Shown here in pieces: positions 54,285-64,000 of a stretch of DNA of 64,000 nt (positions are counted from its first letter, which is position 1; each line of letters starts with the position of its first letter). The stretch covers positions 992,001 through 1,056,000 of the forward strand of contig NZ_AZUP01000001.1 in assembly GCF_000527135.1 (NCBI RefSeq), written 5' to 3'. The DNA is from Methyloversatilis discipulorum (lineage in GTDB: Bacteria; Pseudomonadota; Gammaproteobacteria; Burkholderiales; Rhodocyclaceae). The position numbers were made by a program, and so were the translations under genes. Under the pieces are notes generated by a model. The model saw only the letters and a program-made list of their open reading frames with translations, was not told the origin of the DNA and made no database searches.

Positions 54285-54763
54285 TCAGTCCGTGATGCGG
54301 ACCGGGGTGCCCGCCGGAACAAGGTCGAAAAGTTCGATGATGTCGCGATTGCGCATGCGCACGCAGCCGATCGAGCCGGGCACGCCCATTTCCGCCGTAT
54401 CCGGGCTGCCATGCAGATAGATGTAGCGACGCATCGTATCGACCTCACCCAGCCGGTTCACGCCCGGCTCGCAGCCCGACAGCCAGAGGATGCGCGTCAG
54501 TATCCAGTCGCGGCCCGGATGTGCGGCCGCCAGTTCGGGCGACCACAGTTCACCGGTCGGGCGCCGGCGCACGAACACCGTGTTCGCCGGCGCGCCAGCG
54601 CCGATGCGGGCGCGGATCACGTGTCGCCCGCGCGGCGTGCGGAAGCTGCCGCGCTGCTCGCCGGCGCCGTTCTTCGCCGTCGACACCCGATAGCGGCGGA
54701 TCAGCACGCCGGCATCGTCATGAAGGCGCAGCCACTGTGAACGGATGTCGATGTCGATATGCA

Positions 54764-54764
<1 letters not shown>
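54285..54764 (-). CDS. L,D-transpeptidase family protein
   Basis: A 159-residue YkuD-domain protein with HGSPD (H118) and the catalytic Cys C134 in GSIGCVRMRNRD. No signal peptide or lipobox is visible, which is unusual for an enzyme that links peptidoglycan or lipoprotein in the periplasm; it may be cytoplasmic, or a true start upstream may be missed. The ATG overlaps the tadA stop. Confidence 0.85.
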
Positions 54765-55246
<482 letters not shown>

Positions 55247-56146
55247 TCAGGCCGCTGCATCGGCCTTGCGCACGCCAAAGCGCAGCATCGAATCGACACC
55301 GATAATGAGGATGAGCGCACTGATGAACAGCACCATACCGGCGAAGCCATGCAGGAAGCCCTGCCCCGCTTCGTCGCCGAAGTGGTAGGTGATCAGCGTC
55401 AGCACGATGACGCGGATCACGTTGGCGCAGAAGGAAATCGGCACGATCAGAATGGCCAGCGTCACGTTGCGCGCAAACGAGTCATGACGGACCAGATTCA
55501 GGTAGAGCAGGCCCAGCGCCTCGAGCGTGAACAGTGAGTGCAGGCCGGCGCAGGCATCTGCCACCAGCAACTGGTACTGGCCGATGACCAGGATGACGCC
55601 AGTGCGTGCGATCGGATAGCCCAACGCGTACAGCAGATGCTCGGCCGCCCACGACACACCCATCTTCATCGGCTGCGTCACTGCGTCGACCAGGATGCCG
55701 GGCAGCGGAATCATGAACAGCATGAAGAACAGCGGGAACCACAGACGCAACAGGGTCGCACGACCGAAGAACACCAGTATCAGACCCGCCAGCATCGGGA
55801 TCAGCGAGCCGATCTCGAAGATCAGGATGTCCTGCGAACGGCCGAGGATGTAGAACAGCAGCGATGCAACCACCAACGGCCAGCCCAGAATGGGCGCCGG
55901 CGCCGGTTCGATCCGGTCGGCGATGTCGTTCCACTTCGTGTAGAGCAGCCACAACGCAACGGCGAGCACGATGGGGCCGTGCGCGTTCTCGTCGGTGCTC
56001 CAGATGCCGTTGAACAGGTCATGGAAGCTGGGGCCGTACATCGCGGCCATACCGGCCAGCACGATCCAGAACGGCGCCCAGTCGAAGGACAGTGCATGGG
56101 CGCCGAGGCGCATGGAGTGCGGAGAAGACATGCTGGAAGCGCTCAC
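55247..56146 (-). CDS. xrtB: Exosortase B
   Basis: A 299-residue membrane protein with about eight helices and the exosortase triad: C199 ([10 protein letters not shown]), R245 (ANVIRVIV) and H266 (FLHGFAG). It processes PEP-CTERM proteins and is tied to exopolysaccharide export. The GTG at 56146 or the ATG at 56131 may be the start; neither has a strong ribosome site. It follows epsG by about 30 bases. No PEP-CTERM target or EpsI-type protein is visible nearby. Confidence 0.95.
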   Translation of the reverse strand: MSASSMSSPHSMRLGAHALSFDWAPFWIVLAGMAAMYGPSFHDLFNGIWSTDENAHGPIVLAVALWLLYTKWNDIADRIEPAPAPILGWPLVVASLLFYILGRSQDILIFEIGSLIPMLAGLILVFFGRATLLRLWFPLFFMLFMIPLPGILVDAVTQPMKMGVSWAAEHLLYALGYPIARTGVILVIGQYQLLVADACAGLHSLFTLEALGLLYLNLVRHDSFARNVTLAILIVPISFCANVIRVIVLTLITYHFGDEAGQGFLHGFAGMVLFISALILIIGVDSMLRFGVRKADAAA

Positions 56147-56177
56147 CGGATGATCGTTTCTGCTCTGACCAGCCCGT

Positions 56178-57041
56178 TCAGGGCTCGTTCATCACCGAGC
56201 CGACGACCGTGGCGCTGGCGGTGATCAGTTCGTCGGCCAGGCGACGCAGACGCGAAGCACGGCTCACGTTCTTGCGCGCCACCATCAGCGCGCCGCTCGC
56301 GCGCACTGCGATGGTCTGCGCGTCGGCGTACTCGGCACCGGCCGGCGTGTCGATCAGGATGACGTCGAAATCCTTCGACAACTGCCCCAGCAACTGGCTG
56401 AACACCGGTCGCGACAGCAGTTCCTGCGGGTTCGGCGGCACCGCACCGGCCGGCATCACGCACAGGTCGAGCAGTGCCGGCACGCGCTGCACTGCGTCCG
56501 GGCCACCCCGACCGGCCAGCGTTTCCGACAGGCCGACCCGGTTGCTGACCGAGAACAGTGTGTGCTGACGCGGATTGCGCATGTCGGCGTCGATCAGCAG
56601 CGTGCGCTCGCCCAGTTGGGAGAACACAACCGCCAGGTTGGCAGCGATGAAGCTGCGTCCCTCGCCGCGCTCCGGGCTGACGATGGCCAGCGTCTTGCGC
56701 TCGGCCTCGGCGTCGAACCAGCGCAGCATGAGCTGGCTGCGCAATGCGCGCAGCTCTTCCACCTGATGGGTGAAGGGACGATAGGCCGCGATCACCTCGT
56801 CGCTGACCGCGCTTTCGCCGGCCTGCAGGAATGGGTAGTCGAACTGGCGCGACAGCGCGAACTGGATGTCTGATTCCTTCAGCAGACCGAGCGAGATCGC
56901 CGCGTCGCCGAAGCGCAGACCGCGTTCGCGCTGCGCGCGCAGGATGCGCTCGGCACCATCCGGGCTCAGCCGGCCGGCGTCGATCAGGATGGCGCCGATG
57001 GCCCGCCCGGACCCGGTATCGATAGAAGTGGGTGCGTTCAT
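56178..57041 (-). CDS. epsG: Chain-length determinant tyrosine kinase EpsG
   Basis: A 287-residue BY-kinase-like ATPase. An N-terminal GspE_N-like segment (1-70) is followed by Walker [17 protein letters not shown] (132-147, Lys replaced by Arg), Walker A' [10 protein letters not shown] and Walker [11 protein letters not shown]. It lacks a Tyr-rich C-terminus. It pairs with the EpsF polysaccharide copolymerase to set chain length. The GEGRS variant is common to this EpsG group. Confidence 0.92.
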   Translation of the reverse strand: MNAPTSIDTGSGRAIGAILIDAGRLSPDGAERILRAQRERGLRFGDAAISLGLLKESDIQFALSRQFDYPFLQAGESAVSDEVIAAYRPFTHQVEELRALRSQLMLRWFDAEAERKTLAIVSPERGEGRSFIAANLAVVFSQLGERTLLIDADMRNPRQHTLFSVSNRVGLSETLAGRGGPDAVQRVPALLDLCVMPAGAVPPNPQELLSRPVFSQLLGQLSKDFDVILIDTPAGAEYADAQTIAVRASGALMVARKNVSRASRLRRLADELITASATVVGSVMNEP

Positions 57042-57052
57042 GGTGATGTCCT

Positions 57053-58441
57053 TCAGGCGGTGGCCGCGCGGGCGCGTTTTGCGCCCTTGTTGAACTTGAC
57101 GGTCGAGATCAGGCCGAGCACCGGCACACCGAGCAGCTGCTGCAGATCGTCGTCACCGCGCACGCGCTGATCCAGCAGTTCGAGCAGCAGCACGGTACCG
57201 ACCGCCAGCAGCACGCCGAGGAAGATGGCGACCAGCGTGTTCAGCAGCAGGTTGGGACTGGAATGTTCGATCGGCGCGATCGCCGGCGTCAGCACGACGA
57301 TATTGGTCTGCGTGGTCTGGCTTTCGAGGCTGGTCTGGGTGAAGCGCTGGGCGACCGCGTCGTAGGCGCGCTGCGCGCTCTCGACCTCGCGCTGCAGCAC
57401 GGCCAGGTCGTCGCGCTGCTTCTTCAGTTCGAGCACGCGGTTCTTCTGCGCCGCCAGTGCTGCACGCACTTCAGCTTCGCGCTGCACGTTCACGCGGTTG
57501 CTGGTGCTGAGCGTGCTGGCCACCTTCTTCATTTCGGCGTCGAGCTTGCTGCGCAGGGTATCGACCTCGCCCTGGGCGCGCTGGTACTCCGGATGGTTGC
57601 GACCGAAGCGCTGGCTCATTTCGTTCAGCCTCGACTCACCGCGCGCCAGTTCCGACTTCAGACCGATGATCAGCGAATTCTGCTGCACTTCGGGCAGCGT
57701 TTCGATCTGCGACTGACTGACCTGCGCCTGGCGCGACGAACTGTCGCTGCGCTGCGCCTGGATCGCGGTGTACTGGCTGGACAGCTCGGCAAGACGCGCG
57801 CTCTCGATGTCGAGGCGCTCATCGGTGTTGACGATGCCGGTTTCCTGCTGGAAGGCGGACAGCTTGCTTTGCGCCTGCTCGAGATTTTCTCGCAGCGCCT
57901 TGGACTGGCTGGCGAACCAGTTCGCGTACTGCTTGGCCGGTTCGATCTTCAGTTCGAGGTTGGTGTCGATGTAAGCCTGCGCGAAGGCATTCGCGACGGC
58001 CGCGGAAAAGGCCGGATCCTGGCCGCTGAATTCGATCGACAATACGTTGGAATCGCGCGACGGTTTGACGTCGAGCTTCTTCTTCAGCAGGTCGGCGAAA
58101 TAGGCGTCCATCGAGCCCTGACCGTCGGTCGCTTCGCGCCACTGCTCGACCGCCTGGGCGCTCTTCTCGAAACCGAGCATGCGCACGACGCGCTGGGCGA
58201 CGCGGTCCGACGTGACGATGTCCACCTGGGTCGCCATATAACCCGGCGTCACCAGTGCCGGCAGCGTGACGCCAAGGATGGGATCGGGCGACTTCACGTC
58301 GATCAGCACCGAGGTGGCCGAGGTGTATTGCTTGGGCAGCACCAGACTGACCGCGACCGTGGTGGCGACGACAACCAGAAGCACCGCCAGGCCGACCAGC
58401 CAGCGCGCGCGCAGAATGAGCAGGAATTGCTGAAACGTCAT
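57053..58441 (-). CDS. epsF: Chain-length determinant protein EpsF (Wzz-like)
   Basis: A 462-residue inner-membrane protein with two helices flanking a long periplasmic coiled coil: N-terminal ARWLVGLAVLLVVVATTVAVSLVLPKQYTS and C-terminal LLNTLVAIFLGVLLAVGTVLLLELLDQRVR, with VLTPAIAPIEHSSPN before it. It works with EpsG and the outer-membrane EpsE in export of the polysaccharide. Confidence 0.94.
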   Translation of the reverse strand: MTFQQFLLILRARWLVGLAVLLVVVATTVAVSLVLPKQYTSATSVLIDVKSPDPILGVTLPALVTPGYMATQVDIVTSDRVAQRVVRMLGFEKSAQAVEQWREATDGQGSMDAYFADLLKKKLDVKPSRDSNVLSIEFSGQDPAFSAAVANAFAQAYIDTNLELKIEPAKQYANWFASQSKALRENLEQAQSKLSAFQQETGIVNTDERLDIESARLAELSSQYTAIQAQRSDSSSRQAQVSQSQIETLPEVQQNSLIIGLKSELARGESRLNEMSQRFGRNHPEYQRAQGEVDTLRSKLDAEMKKVASTLSTSNRVNVQREAEVRAALAAQKNRVLELKKQRDDLAVLQREVESAQRAYDAVAQRFTQTSLESQTTQTNIVVLTPAIAPIEHSSPNLLLNTLVAIFLGVLLAVGTVLLLELLDQRVRGDDDLQQLLGVPVLGLISTVKFNKGAKRARAATA

Positions 58442-58453
58442 GGAATCATCCGA

Positions 58454-59257
58454 TCAGAAAAGGCTTTCGCGCACGTAGACGACATCGTCGCTCTGCAGCG
58501 TCATCGACATGTCGGGCTCGATCGCCTCGACCGCACCGGCCGCATTGCGGCGATGCAGCTTGAGGCGCTTGTCGGTGCCGCGCAGCGTGATGCCACCGCC
58601 CTGGGCGAGCGCCTGCATCACGGTCATGCCGCGCTCGAGGCGATAGGAACCCGGACGATTCACTTCACCGTAGATGTAGAACACCGGCGCGCGGTGGATG
58701 TAGAGGATGTCGCCCCCCATGACAGGGATGTCCGCATTGATCCCCTCCGGCTGGAACAGGGCCGGAATGTCGATCTCGGCGCGGAAGGGCTTGTCGTTGC
58801 GGGTACCGACCAGCGTCACGATGTCGGCGCCGCTGACCGACGCACCGCCCGCAGTTGCCAGCATGTCGGTGACGCGGGTGTTGGCGATCTCGATCGGATA
58901 GCGGCCGGGGCGATTCACCATGCCCAGGACCGAAACCTGGTTGCCGCGGATCTGCAGCAGCAGCACGTTCACCTGCGGCTTCAGCACGAAACCGCCGTCG
59001 CGCAACTTGTCGGCGATCAGCTTCTCGGTCGCCGGCAGCGTCAGACCGCCGACCGTCACGCCACCGATCAGCGGATAGGTGATGCTGCCGTTCTCGGTCA
59101 CCCGCGTCTCGACCGTCAGGTCCGGATTCTGGAACACGGTGACGCGAATGATGTCGCCCGAACCGAGCACGTATTCACGCGCATCGGCGGCACTGGCGGC
59201 CGGCAGCAGCAGCATCCCGAAACAAAGGCCTAGCAGCAGACGTACGAACTTCGTCAT
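58454..59257 (-). CDS. epsE: Polysaccharide export protein EpsE (Wza-like)
   Basis: A 267-residue periplasmic/outer-membrane protein with signal MTKFVRLLLGLCFGMLLLPAASA, then YVLGSGDIIRVTVFQNPDLTVE and SLBB repeats (SVLGMVNRPGRYPIE, YGEVNRPGSYRLERG). No lipobox Cys is seen, unlike Wza itself. It forms the outer-membrane exit of the eps system. Confidence 0.93.
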   Translation of the reverse strand: MTKFVRLLLGLCFGMLLLPAASAADAREYVLGSGDIIRVTVFQNPDLTVETRVTENGSITYPLIGGVTVGGLTLPATEKLIADKLRDGGFVLKPQVNVLLLQIRGNQVSVLGMVNRPGRYPIEIANTRVTDMLATAGGASVSGADIVTLVGTRNDKPFRAEIDIPALFQPEGINADIPVMGGDILYIHRAPVFYIYGEVNRPGSYRLERGMTVMQALAQGGGITLRGTDKRLKLHRRNAAGAVEAIEPDMSMTLQSDDVVYVRESLF

Positions 59258-59330
59258 ATCGAGGGGTTTCCAGTTGATCAGTCCGAAAGGACGGCGCCCT
59301 GCATTGGCGCAGCGCCGTCCCGAGAGAGGC

Positions 59331-60275
59331 TTACTTGAGCCCCGAAAGTCCCTTGTCCACCGCCGATTCGGTACCGGCGGCCGGCGCAGCGGCCGGTGCG
59401 GCAGGTGCAGCGGCCGGTGCAGCAGCAGTCGGCGCAGGCGCGGTGAATTCGCCCATGTACTCGATCTTGCCGCTTTCACGCAGCTTCTTCACTTCCGACT
59501 GCGCCAGCTCACCCTTGCGCTGGTTCAGCAGGAACTGTTCGATCACCGGTCGTGCGGCGTTCTCGTCGACCGGCACGCTGCGCGACGCGGCCACCTCGAT
59601 CACCAGAATGCCGCTCGGGGTGCCGAGCACGCCGATCTGGCCGTCCTTGATCTGATGCACCCGCTTCACCATTTCGAGCGGCAGCTGCTCGGCGGGCTTG
59701 GTCACCGCATTGGCGGTGAAGCGCACGTTCTCACTGCGCAGCCACTCGGCGATCTGCTGCAGATTGCGCGGCTGCGACATGAACTGTTCGAGCTTGGGCG
59801 TAAAGTCCGGGCCGGCAGCGATGGCCAGCTCGCGCAGATTGAAGATGCGGCGCTCGGAGAACAGCTCCGGGTGCTGGCTGTAGTAATCCTTGATTTCGCT
59901 GTCGGTCGGCTTGACCGCCGCGCTGGACACCTGCTCGAGGTAGGCACGGGCCAGCACTTCGCGGCGCGCAGCCTCGATCGCCTGCAGCGTCTTCGGATCG
60001 CGGTCCAGCTTCTTCTCGACCGCCTGCTGCACCAACAGCTCCTGATCGATCAGGCGCTCGAGAACCTGGCGGCTGGCCGCCTTGGCCTGCTCGGGATTCG
60101 CCACATTGGTACGCTGCATGACCTGATTGATCTGATGCACCGAAACTTCACCGCCGTTAACCTTTGCGGCAACCTGAGTCGCCGTCTTCTTTTCGCCGCC
60201 CTCGCCGCCGCAGGCAGTCAGGATGGCTGCAGCGATGACGGTCAAGGCGATGGAACGGCGTGCGTGATGTGGCAT
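59331..60275 (-). CDS. epsD: Peptidyl-prolyl cis-trans isomerase-like lipoprotein EpsD
   Basis: A 314-residue SurA/PrsA-like protein: lipobox LTACGG, an N-terminal helical chaperone domain (VSVHQINQVMQRTNVANPEQAKAASRQVLERLIDQ, core QVLERLIDQELLVQQAV), and a parvulin-type region around LPLEMVKRVHQIKDGQIGV. The C-terminus is a Pro/Ala-rich tail of about 30 residues. It is the first gene of the epsD-E-F-G-xrtB unit. Confidence 0.92.
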   Translation of the reverse strand: MPHHARRSIALTVIAAAILTACGGEGGEKKTATQVAAKVNGGEVSVHQINQVMQRTNVANPEQAKAASRQVLERLIDQELLVQQAVEKKLDRDPKTLQAIEAARREVLARAYLEQVSSAAVKPTDSEIKDYYSQHPELFSERRIFNLRELAIAAGPDFTPKLEQFMSQPRNLQQIAEWLRSENVRFTANAVTKPAEQLPLEMVKRVHQIKDGQIGVLGTPSGILVIEVAASRSVPVDENAARPVIEQFLLNQRKGELAQSEVKKLRESGKIEYMGEFTAPAPTAAAPAAAPAAPAAAPAAGTESAVDKGLSGLK

Positions 60276-60537
60276 GTTTTCCCCGAATGATTATTGCTGA
60301 TTTGTGACATGAGGCCGTCGGCCAAGATAGCCCAACTGACCAAGGCTGAACAGTATCGGGCGCGTGTTACAGCGCCGTTGCGTGAAATGTTTCCGTAATG
60401 CAGCATGCCCGCCACGCGGCGATGGCAGCTTGCCGCGCCTTGCTCCGCGGCCGGCGGCACACAAAGCGGGCCGCGCCGACCAACCTTCTTGCACACGATA
60501 GAATCGGGCACGCTTCCCGGTTCATATCGCCTTACAT
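60276..60537. promoter_or_regulatory. Divergent promoter gap between eps cluster and MazG-like gene
   Basis: This 262-base gap serves the eps operon to the left and the MazG-like gene to the right. TAGAAT (60499-60504) is a good -10 for the MazG-like gene; no strong -35 precedes it. On the eps side a GGGGA stands before the epsD ATG. No sigma-54-type site was found. Confidence 0.45.
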
Positions 60538-60873
60538 ATGTCTTTCTCTACCGACGCCTTTGCCGAGGCCTTGTCCGTATTTGCGGCCCACGAGCGGATG
60601 GATCCGCTGATGCTGCTGTGCAAACTGACCGAAGAATCGGGCGAACTGGCCGAGGCCGTGCTGGTCCAGCGCGGCTACAAACCGCACAAGACGCTGCCCG
60701 CCGACGCGTCGATCGATGAAGCCGCCGACGTGTTGCTGTGCCTGCTGCTTGTGCTGTCCCGCCTGTATCCGGAACGCACCCCTGCACAGCTGGCGTCCCA
60801 GTTGGCCGAGCGCATCGACGGCAAGCTGGCGCGCTACGTCGCGCGCCAGCCGATGGCGCAACCGGAGCACTGA
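60538..60873 (+). CDS. MazG-like nucleotide pyrophosphohydrolase-family protein
   Basis: A 111-residue helical protein with the MazG-type metal site: LTEESGELAEAVL (EExxE) and DEAADVLLCLLLVL (ExxD). It probably hydrolyses a nucleoside triphosphate or a related pyrophosphate; the substrate is unknown. It precedes the DUF3301 gene by one base. Confidence 0.85.
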   Translation: MSFSTDAFAEALSVFAAHERMDPLMLLCKLTEESGELAEAVLVQRGYKPHKTLPADASIDEAADVLLCLLLVLSRLYPERTPAQLASQLAERIDGKLARYVARQPMAQPEH

Positions 60874-60874
60874 C

Positions 60875-61186
60875 ATGCCAACCTTCGAACTCGTGTCGCT
60901 GCTGCTGATCGGCGGCCTGATCTGGTTCTGGCTCGACAGCCTGAATGCCCGCGAAGCGGGCATGGAAGCCAGTCGTGCCGCCTGCAACGCCGAAGGCACC
61001 CAGCTGCTCGATGATACCGTAGCCATCCGTTCGACCTCGCTCGCCCGCGACGAGGGCGGTCAGATGCGCATCAAACGGACCTATGCCTTCGAGTACAGCG
61101 ATACCGGGAACAACCGGCGCCACGGCTCTGTCACGCTGCTCGGCCGACGCGTGATCGCGCTCTACATCGCGCCGCACGTCGTCTGA
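60875..61186 (+). CDS. DUF3301 family membrane-anchored protein
   Basis: A 103-residue protein with one N-terminal helix (FELVSLLLIGGLIWFWLDSL), then NAREAGMEASRAACNAEGTQLLDDTVA and RIKRTYAFEYSDTGNNRRHGSVTLLG. This is the DUF3301 pattern. The function is not known. It is probably co-transcribed with the MazG-like gene. Confidence 0.88.
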   Translation: MPTFELVSLLLIGGLIWFWLDSLNAREAGMEASRAACNAEGTQLLDDTVAIRSTSLARDEGGQMRIKRTYAFEYSDTGNNRRHGSVTLLGRRVIALYIAPHVV

Positions 61187-61225
61187 ACACTGCTCACGCC
61201 TGACCGGCCGGCGGCCGGCAACATC

Positions 61226-63028
61226 ATGAAATTCATACTCGACTTCTCGACCCCGGACAGACTGCCACGCCGCCTCGTGTTCGGCGAACCGCTCGAAGTG
61301 GTGCGCGCCGACAGCGTGGACGCCGTGCGCCCTGCCCTGCGTCGCGTCGCCGAAGCCACGCAGGGCGGACTGCACGCGGTCGGCTACGTCGCCTACGAGG
61401 CCGCGCCCGCCTTCGATCGCGCGGCGCGCGTGCGCAGCGGATGCGGCGTGCCGCTGGTCTGGTTCGGCCTGCACCACGCGCCGGTCGATTGCGGCCCCGA
61501 CGCGCCGGCCCCGTTCGAGGTGCCGGCATGGGAACTGGACACCGGGCGCGACGAATACGGGCAGGCGATCGACGCGATCCACGCCGCCATCCGTCGCGGC
61601 GACGCCTACCAGATGAACTACACGGTGCGCGCCCACGCGCGCTTTTCCGGCGACGCGCAGTCCTACTACGAGCAATTGCGACAGGCGCAGCAAGCCGAGT
61701 TCTGCGCCTACGCCGACATCGGCACCCACCGCATCCTATCGGCGTCGCCGGAACTGTTCTTCTCGTGGCAGGACGGCGTGCTGACGACACGACCGATGAA
61801 GGGCACCGCACGGCGTGGCCAACTGCCGGAAGAGGACGCCGAACTCGCGCGCTGGCTGCGCGATTCGGAAAAGAACCGCGCCGAGAACCTGATGATCGTC
61901 GACCTGCTGCGCAATGACCTGTCGCGGCTGTCGATGCCGGGTGGCGTGCAGGTGCCTCACCTGTTCTCGATCGAGAACTACCCGACCCTGCTGCAGATGA
62001 CCTCGACCATCACCGCGCGCACCCGCCCCGAGGTGACGCTGGACGACGTGTTCGCCGCCCTCTTCCCCTGTGGCTCGATCACCGGTGCGCCCAAGCTGAA
62101 GTCGATGGACATCATCGCTGAGCTCGAGAAATCGCCACGCGCGGTCTACTGCGGTGCCATCGGCCACGTGGCACCGGGCGGTGCGGCGCGCTTCAACGTC
62201 GCCATCCGTACGGTCACGCTGGACGTGGCGAAAGAGAGGATGGAATGCGGGCTGGGCGGCGGCATCACCTGGGATTCGGTCGCCACCGACGAGTACGCCG
62301 AAGTGCAGACCAAGAGCCGTTTCCTGACCCGCGCCGGCAATGGCTTCGAACTGTTCGAGACGCTGTTGCTGGTCGATGGCCGCTACGAACTGCTCGACCG
62401 CCACCTCGCCAGGCTCAACGCATCGGCACGCCATTTCGGCTTCGCCGCACCGCAGGACCCGGCCGCCGTGCTGGCAGCGCATGCCGAGGCATATCCGCAG
62501 GGCCGCCTGCGCGTGCGCCTGTTGTGCGCCGCAGACGGTGGCATGCGCATCGAGAGCGCCGCCGCTGGCGAGCCCGACAACAGCCCGCGCAAAGTCAGGC
62601 TGGCTTCGGCGCCGGTGTCCCGCGCCGAGCCGCTGCTCTACCACAAGACCACGCGCCGGGGCCTCTACGACGCCCACCTGTCGCAGGTCGCCGGCAGCGC
62701 CTTCGACGTGCTGCTGTGGAACGACGCTGGCGAGCTGACCGAATTCACGCGCGGCAACCTGGTGCTCGACATCGACGGCTGCCGGTACACGCCGCCGGTA
62801 TCGAGCGGCCTGCTTGACGGCACGCTGCGGCGCGAACTGGTGGAGCGTGGCGAACTGCTGGAACGCGTGCTCACCTGCGATGACCTCGGCCGCGCCCAAG
62901 GCGTCTGGTTCATCAACAGCGTGCGCGGCTGGATACCGGTCACGATCGACAACGCGCCGCTGGACACGGCCCCCGCCATCGTGCCCGCCTACGCCGATCC
63001 CTATGCCGGACACCGCGACGCTGGCTGA
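61226..63028 (+). CDS. pabBC: Aminodeoxychorismate synthase component I fused to aminotransferase class IV
   Basis: A 600-residue fusion making 4-aminobenzoate for folate. The N-terminal part (1-365) is PabB: YQMNYTVRAHARFSGD, TRPMKGTARRG, ENLMIVDLLRNDLSR and FPCGSITGAPKLKSMDII. The C-terminal part (about 370-600) is class IV PLP lyase: FELFETLLLVDGRYELLDRH, YHKTTRRGLYD (PLP-Lys region) and EFTRGNLVLDIDG. The glutamine amidotransferase PabA must be elsewhere. Its end overlaps the next gene by 26 bases. Confidence 0.95.
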   Translation: MKFILDFSTPDRLPRRLVFGEPLEVVRADSVDAVRPALRRVAEATQGGLHAVGYVAYEAAPAFDRAARVRSGCGVPLVWFGLHHAPVDCGPDAPAPFEVPAWELDTGRDEYGQAIDAIHAAIRRGDAYQMNYTVRAHARFSGDAQSYYEQLRQAQQAEFCAYADIGTHRILSASPELFFSWQDGVLTTRPMKGTARRGQLPEEDAELARWLRDSEKNRAENLMIVDLLRNDLSRLSMPGGVQVPHLFSIENYPTLLQMTSTITARTRPEVTLDDVFAALFPCGSITGAPKLKSMDIIAELEKSPRAVYCGAIGHVAPGGAARFNVAIRTVTLDVAKERMECGLGGGITWDSVATDEYAEVQTKSRFLTRAGNGFELFETLLLVDGRYELLDRHLARLNASARHFGFAAPQDPAAVLAAHAEAYPQGRLRVRLLCAADGGMRIESAAAGEPDNSPRKVRLASAPVSRAEPLLYHKTTRRGLYDAHLSQVAGSAFDVLLWNDAGELTEFTRGNLVLDIDGCRYTPPVSSGLLDGTLRRELVERGELLERVLTCDDLGRAQGVWFINSVRGWIPVTIDNAPLDTAPAIVPAYADPYAGHRDAG

Positions 63029-64000
63029 GCGCATCCGGCGTCGCGGCCTCGTCGTCGGTCTGGCGCTGCTGCTCGGCGGCTGCAACGGCAGCTTCTCGCC
63101 GCGCTACTACTGGCAGGCGGCGCATGGCCAGTTCGAGCTGTGGCGACTGGCGCGCCCGCTGGCCGAGGTCGATGCCGACCGCACGAGCACGCAGTCGCTG
63201 CGCGACAAGCTCGCACTGGCGGCAGAGATCCGCGACTGGGCCAGCCGCGAGATGGCCCTGCCCGACAACGGCAGCTATCGCCGCTACGCCGACCTCGGGC
63301 GACCTTTCGTCGTCTGGAACGTCTTCGCCACCGAGCCGCTGTCGGTCAAGCCGCGCCAGTCCTGCTTCCCCATCGCCGGCTGCGTCAGCTATCGCGGCTT
63401 CTTCGCCGAAGCCGACGCACGCCGCCACGCCGACGCACTGGCGCACGAGGGGCTGGACGTGCACGTGAGCGGCGTGCCGGCCTACTCGACACTGGGCTGG
63501 TTCGACGACCCGCTGCTGAACACCTTCATCCACTACCCGGAAACGGAACTGGTGCGTCTCATCGTGCATGAGCTGGCGCACCAGATCGTCTATGTGCGCG
63601 ACGACACCGAATTCAATGAGTCCTTCGCCAGCGCGGTGGAAGAAGAAGGCGTGCGCCGCTGGCTGGCACGCCCCGGCAAGGAAGGTCTGCGCGAAGGATT
63701 CGAGCGGGCGCAGATGCTGCGCGCCGATTTCGCTGCGCTGGTGACCCGCTACCGCGACGCACTGGATGCGCTCTACGGCAGCGATTTGGCGGAATCCGAA
63801 AAACACGCCGGCAAGGTGCGTCTGCTCGAAGAACTGGGCACGGATTATCGCGCTCTGCGCGACACGCGCTGGGCCGGCTTCCGCGGCTACGATCGCTGGT
63901 TCGCACAGGACATCAACAACGCGACGCTGGCTTCGATCGGCCTCTACACTGCAGCCAGACCGGCCTTCACGCGGCTGATAGCCGCCTCACCCGACATGCC
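63003..64000 (+). CDS. Putative zinc aminopeptidase lipoprotein, 3' end outside window
   Basis: At least 332 residues from ATG 63003 to the window edge. A signal peptide ends in a lipobox (LALLLGGC), so it is a lipoprotein. VRLIVHELAHQIVYVRDDTEFNESFASAVEEEG holds HELAH and a downstream Glu, typical of the PF10023-type putative aminopeptidases, and YYWQAAHGQFELWRLARPL near the start is conserved there. The substrate is unknown. Confidence 0.9.
   Translation, partial: MPDTATLAERIRRRGLVVGLALLLGGCNGSFSPRYYWQAAHGQFELWRLARPLAEVDADRTSTQSLRDKLALAAEIRDWASREMALPDNGSYRRYADLGRPFVVWNVFATEPLSVKPRQSCFPIAGCVSYRGFFAEADARRHADALAHEGLDVHVSGVPAYSTLGWFDDPLLNTFIHYPETELVRLIVHELAHQIVYVRDDTEFNESFASAVEEEGVRRWLARPGKEGLREGFERAQMLRADFAALVTRYRDALDALYGSDLAESEKHAGKVRLLEELGTDYRALRDTRWAGFRGYDRWFAQDINNATLASIGLYTAARPAFTRLIAASPDM

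Overview
The window looks like chromosome from a high-GC betaproteobacterium. The evidence is the GC-rich coding style, the tmk-holB-pilZ-tatD order, an exosortase B (XrtB) epsDEFG cluster, a long-type QueF and a full CysB/CysTWA/Sbp sulfate system. A Methyloversatilis-like or Rhodocyclales/Burkholderiales relative would fit, but the genus is inference. No rRNA, tRNA, CRISPR array, insertion sequence or phage gene was seen. Genes are tightly packed, often with ATGA overlaps.

Layout. (1) 1-980: start of an ABC exporter running off the left edge. (2) 1.1-5.7 kb: a minus-strand operon of a carboxymuconolactone decarboxylase/AhpD-like protein, an acyl-CoA-dehydrogenase-fold enzyme and a NitT/TauT-type ABC importer, probably for organosulfur uptake. 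(3) 5.7-11.0 kb: a Family 2A encapsulin operon, in the order rhodanese, serine O-acetyltransferase, XRE regulator, encapsulin shell, cysteine desulfurase cargo with a long disordered N-terminus, thioredoxin-like protein. (4) 11.2-20.3 kb: tiny membrane protein, degenerate EAL protein, sulfate-binding protein, a short sigma-54 activator, a sigma-54 promoter, a pyruvate-kinase-like/ATP-sulfurylase fusion, two sulfotransferases, a TSUP permease and an HD hydrolase. (5) 20.3-24.4 kb: a small ORF, prc, an alpha/beta hydrolase and a soluble PAS/MCP-like protein. (6) 24.5-28.4 kb: cysT-cysW-cysA-cysB. (7) 28.4-34.4 kb: REP-like hairpins, AEC transporter, rmuC, an EAL phosphodiesterase and a small MerP/MerT-like metal cluster. 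(8) 34.4-40.6 kb: a six-gene Mrp/Pha antiporter. (9) 40.7-55.2 kb: housekeeping genes. (10) 55.2-60.3 kb: xrtB-epsGFED. (11) 60.5-64 kb: MazG-like, DUF3301, pabBC fusion and a partial zinc aminopeptidase-like lipoprotein.

How it works together. The first 28 kb reads as a sulfur-acquisition island. Six promoters share one fixed geometry: AAGC, then TTGG starting 17 nt later, then a TAG-type -10 starting 44 nt after AAGC (one copy lacks the AAGC). They precede the organosulfur operon, the encapsulin-linked operon, the EAL/membrane-protein pair, sbp, a small ORF and cysTWA-cysB. Since cysB is encoded here, a CysB/Cbl-type activator is the natural candidate. The most unusual part is the sulfation module: a PK-like/ATP-sulfurylase fusion with altered sulfate-binding residues, two sulfotransferases, a TSUP permease and a MESH1-like HD protein, with no APS kinase in view, behind a sigma-54 promoter whose putative activator is the next gene upstream.
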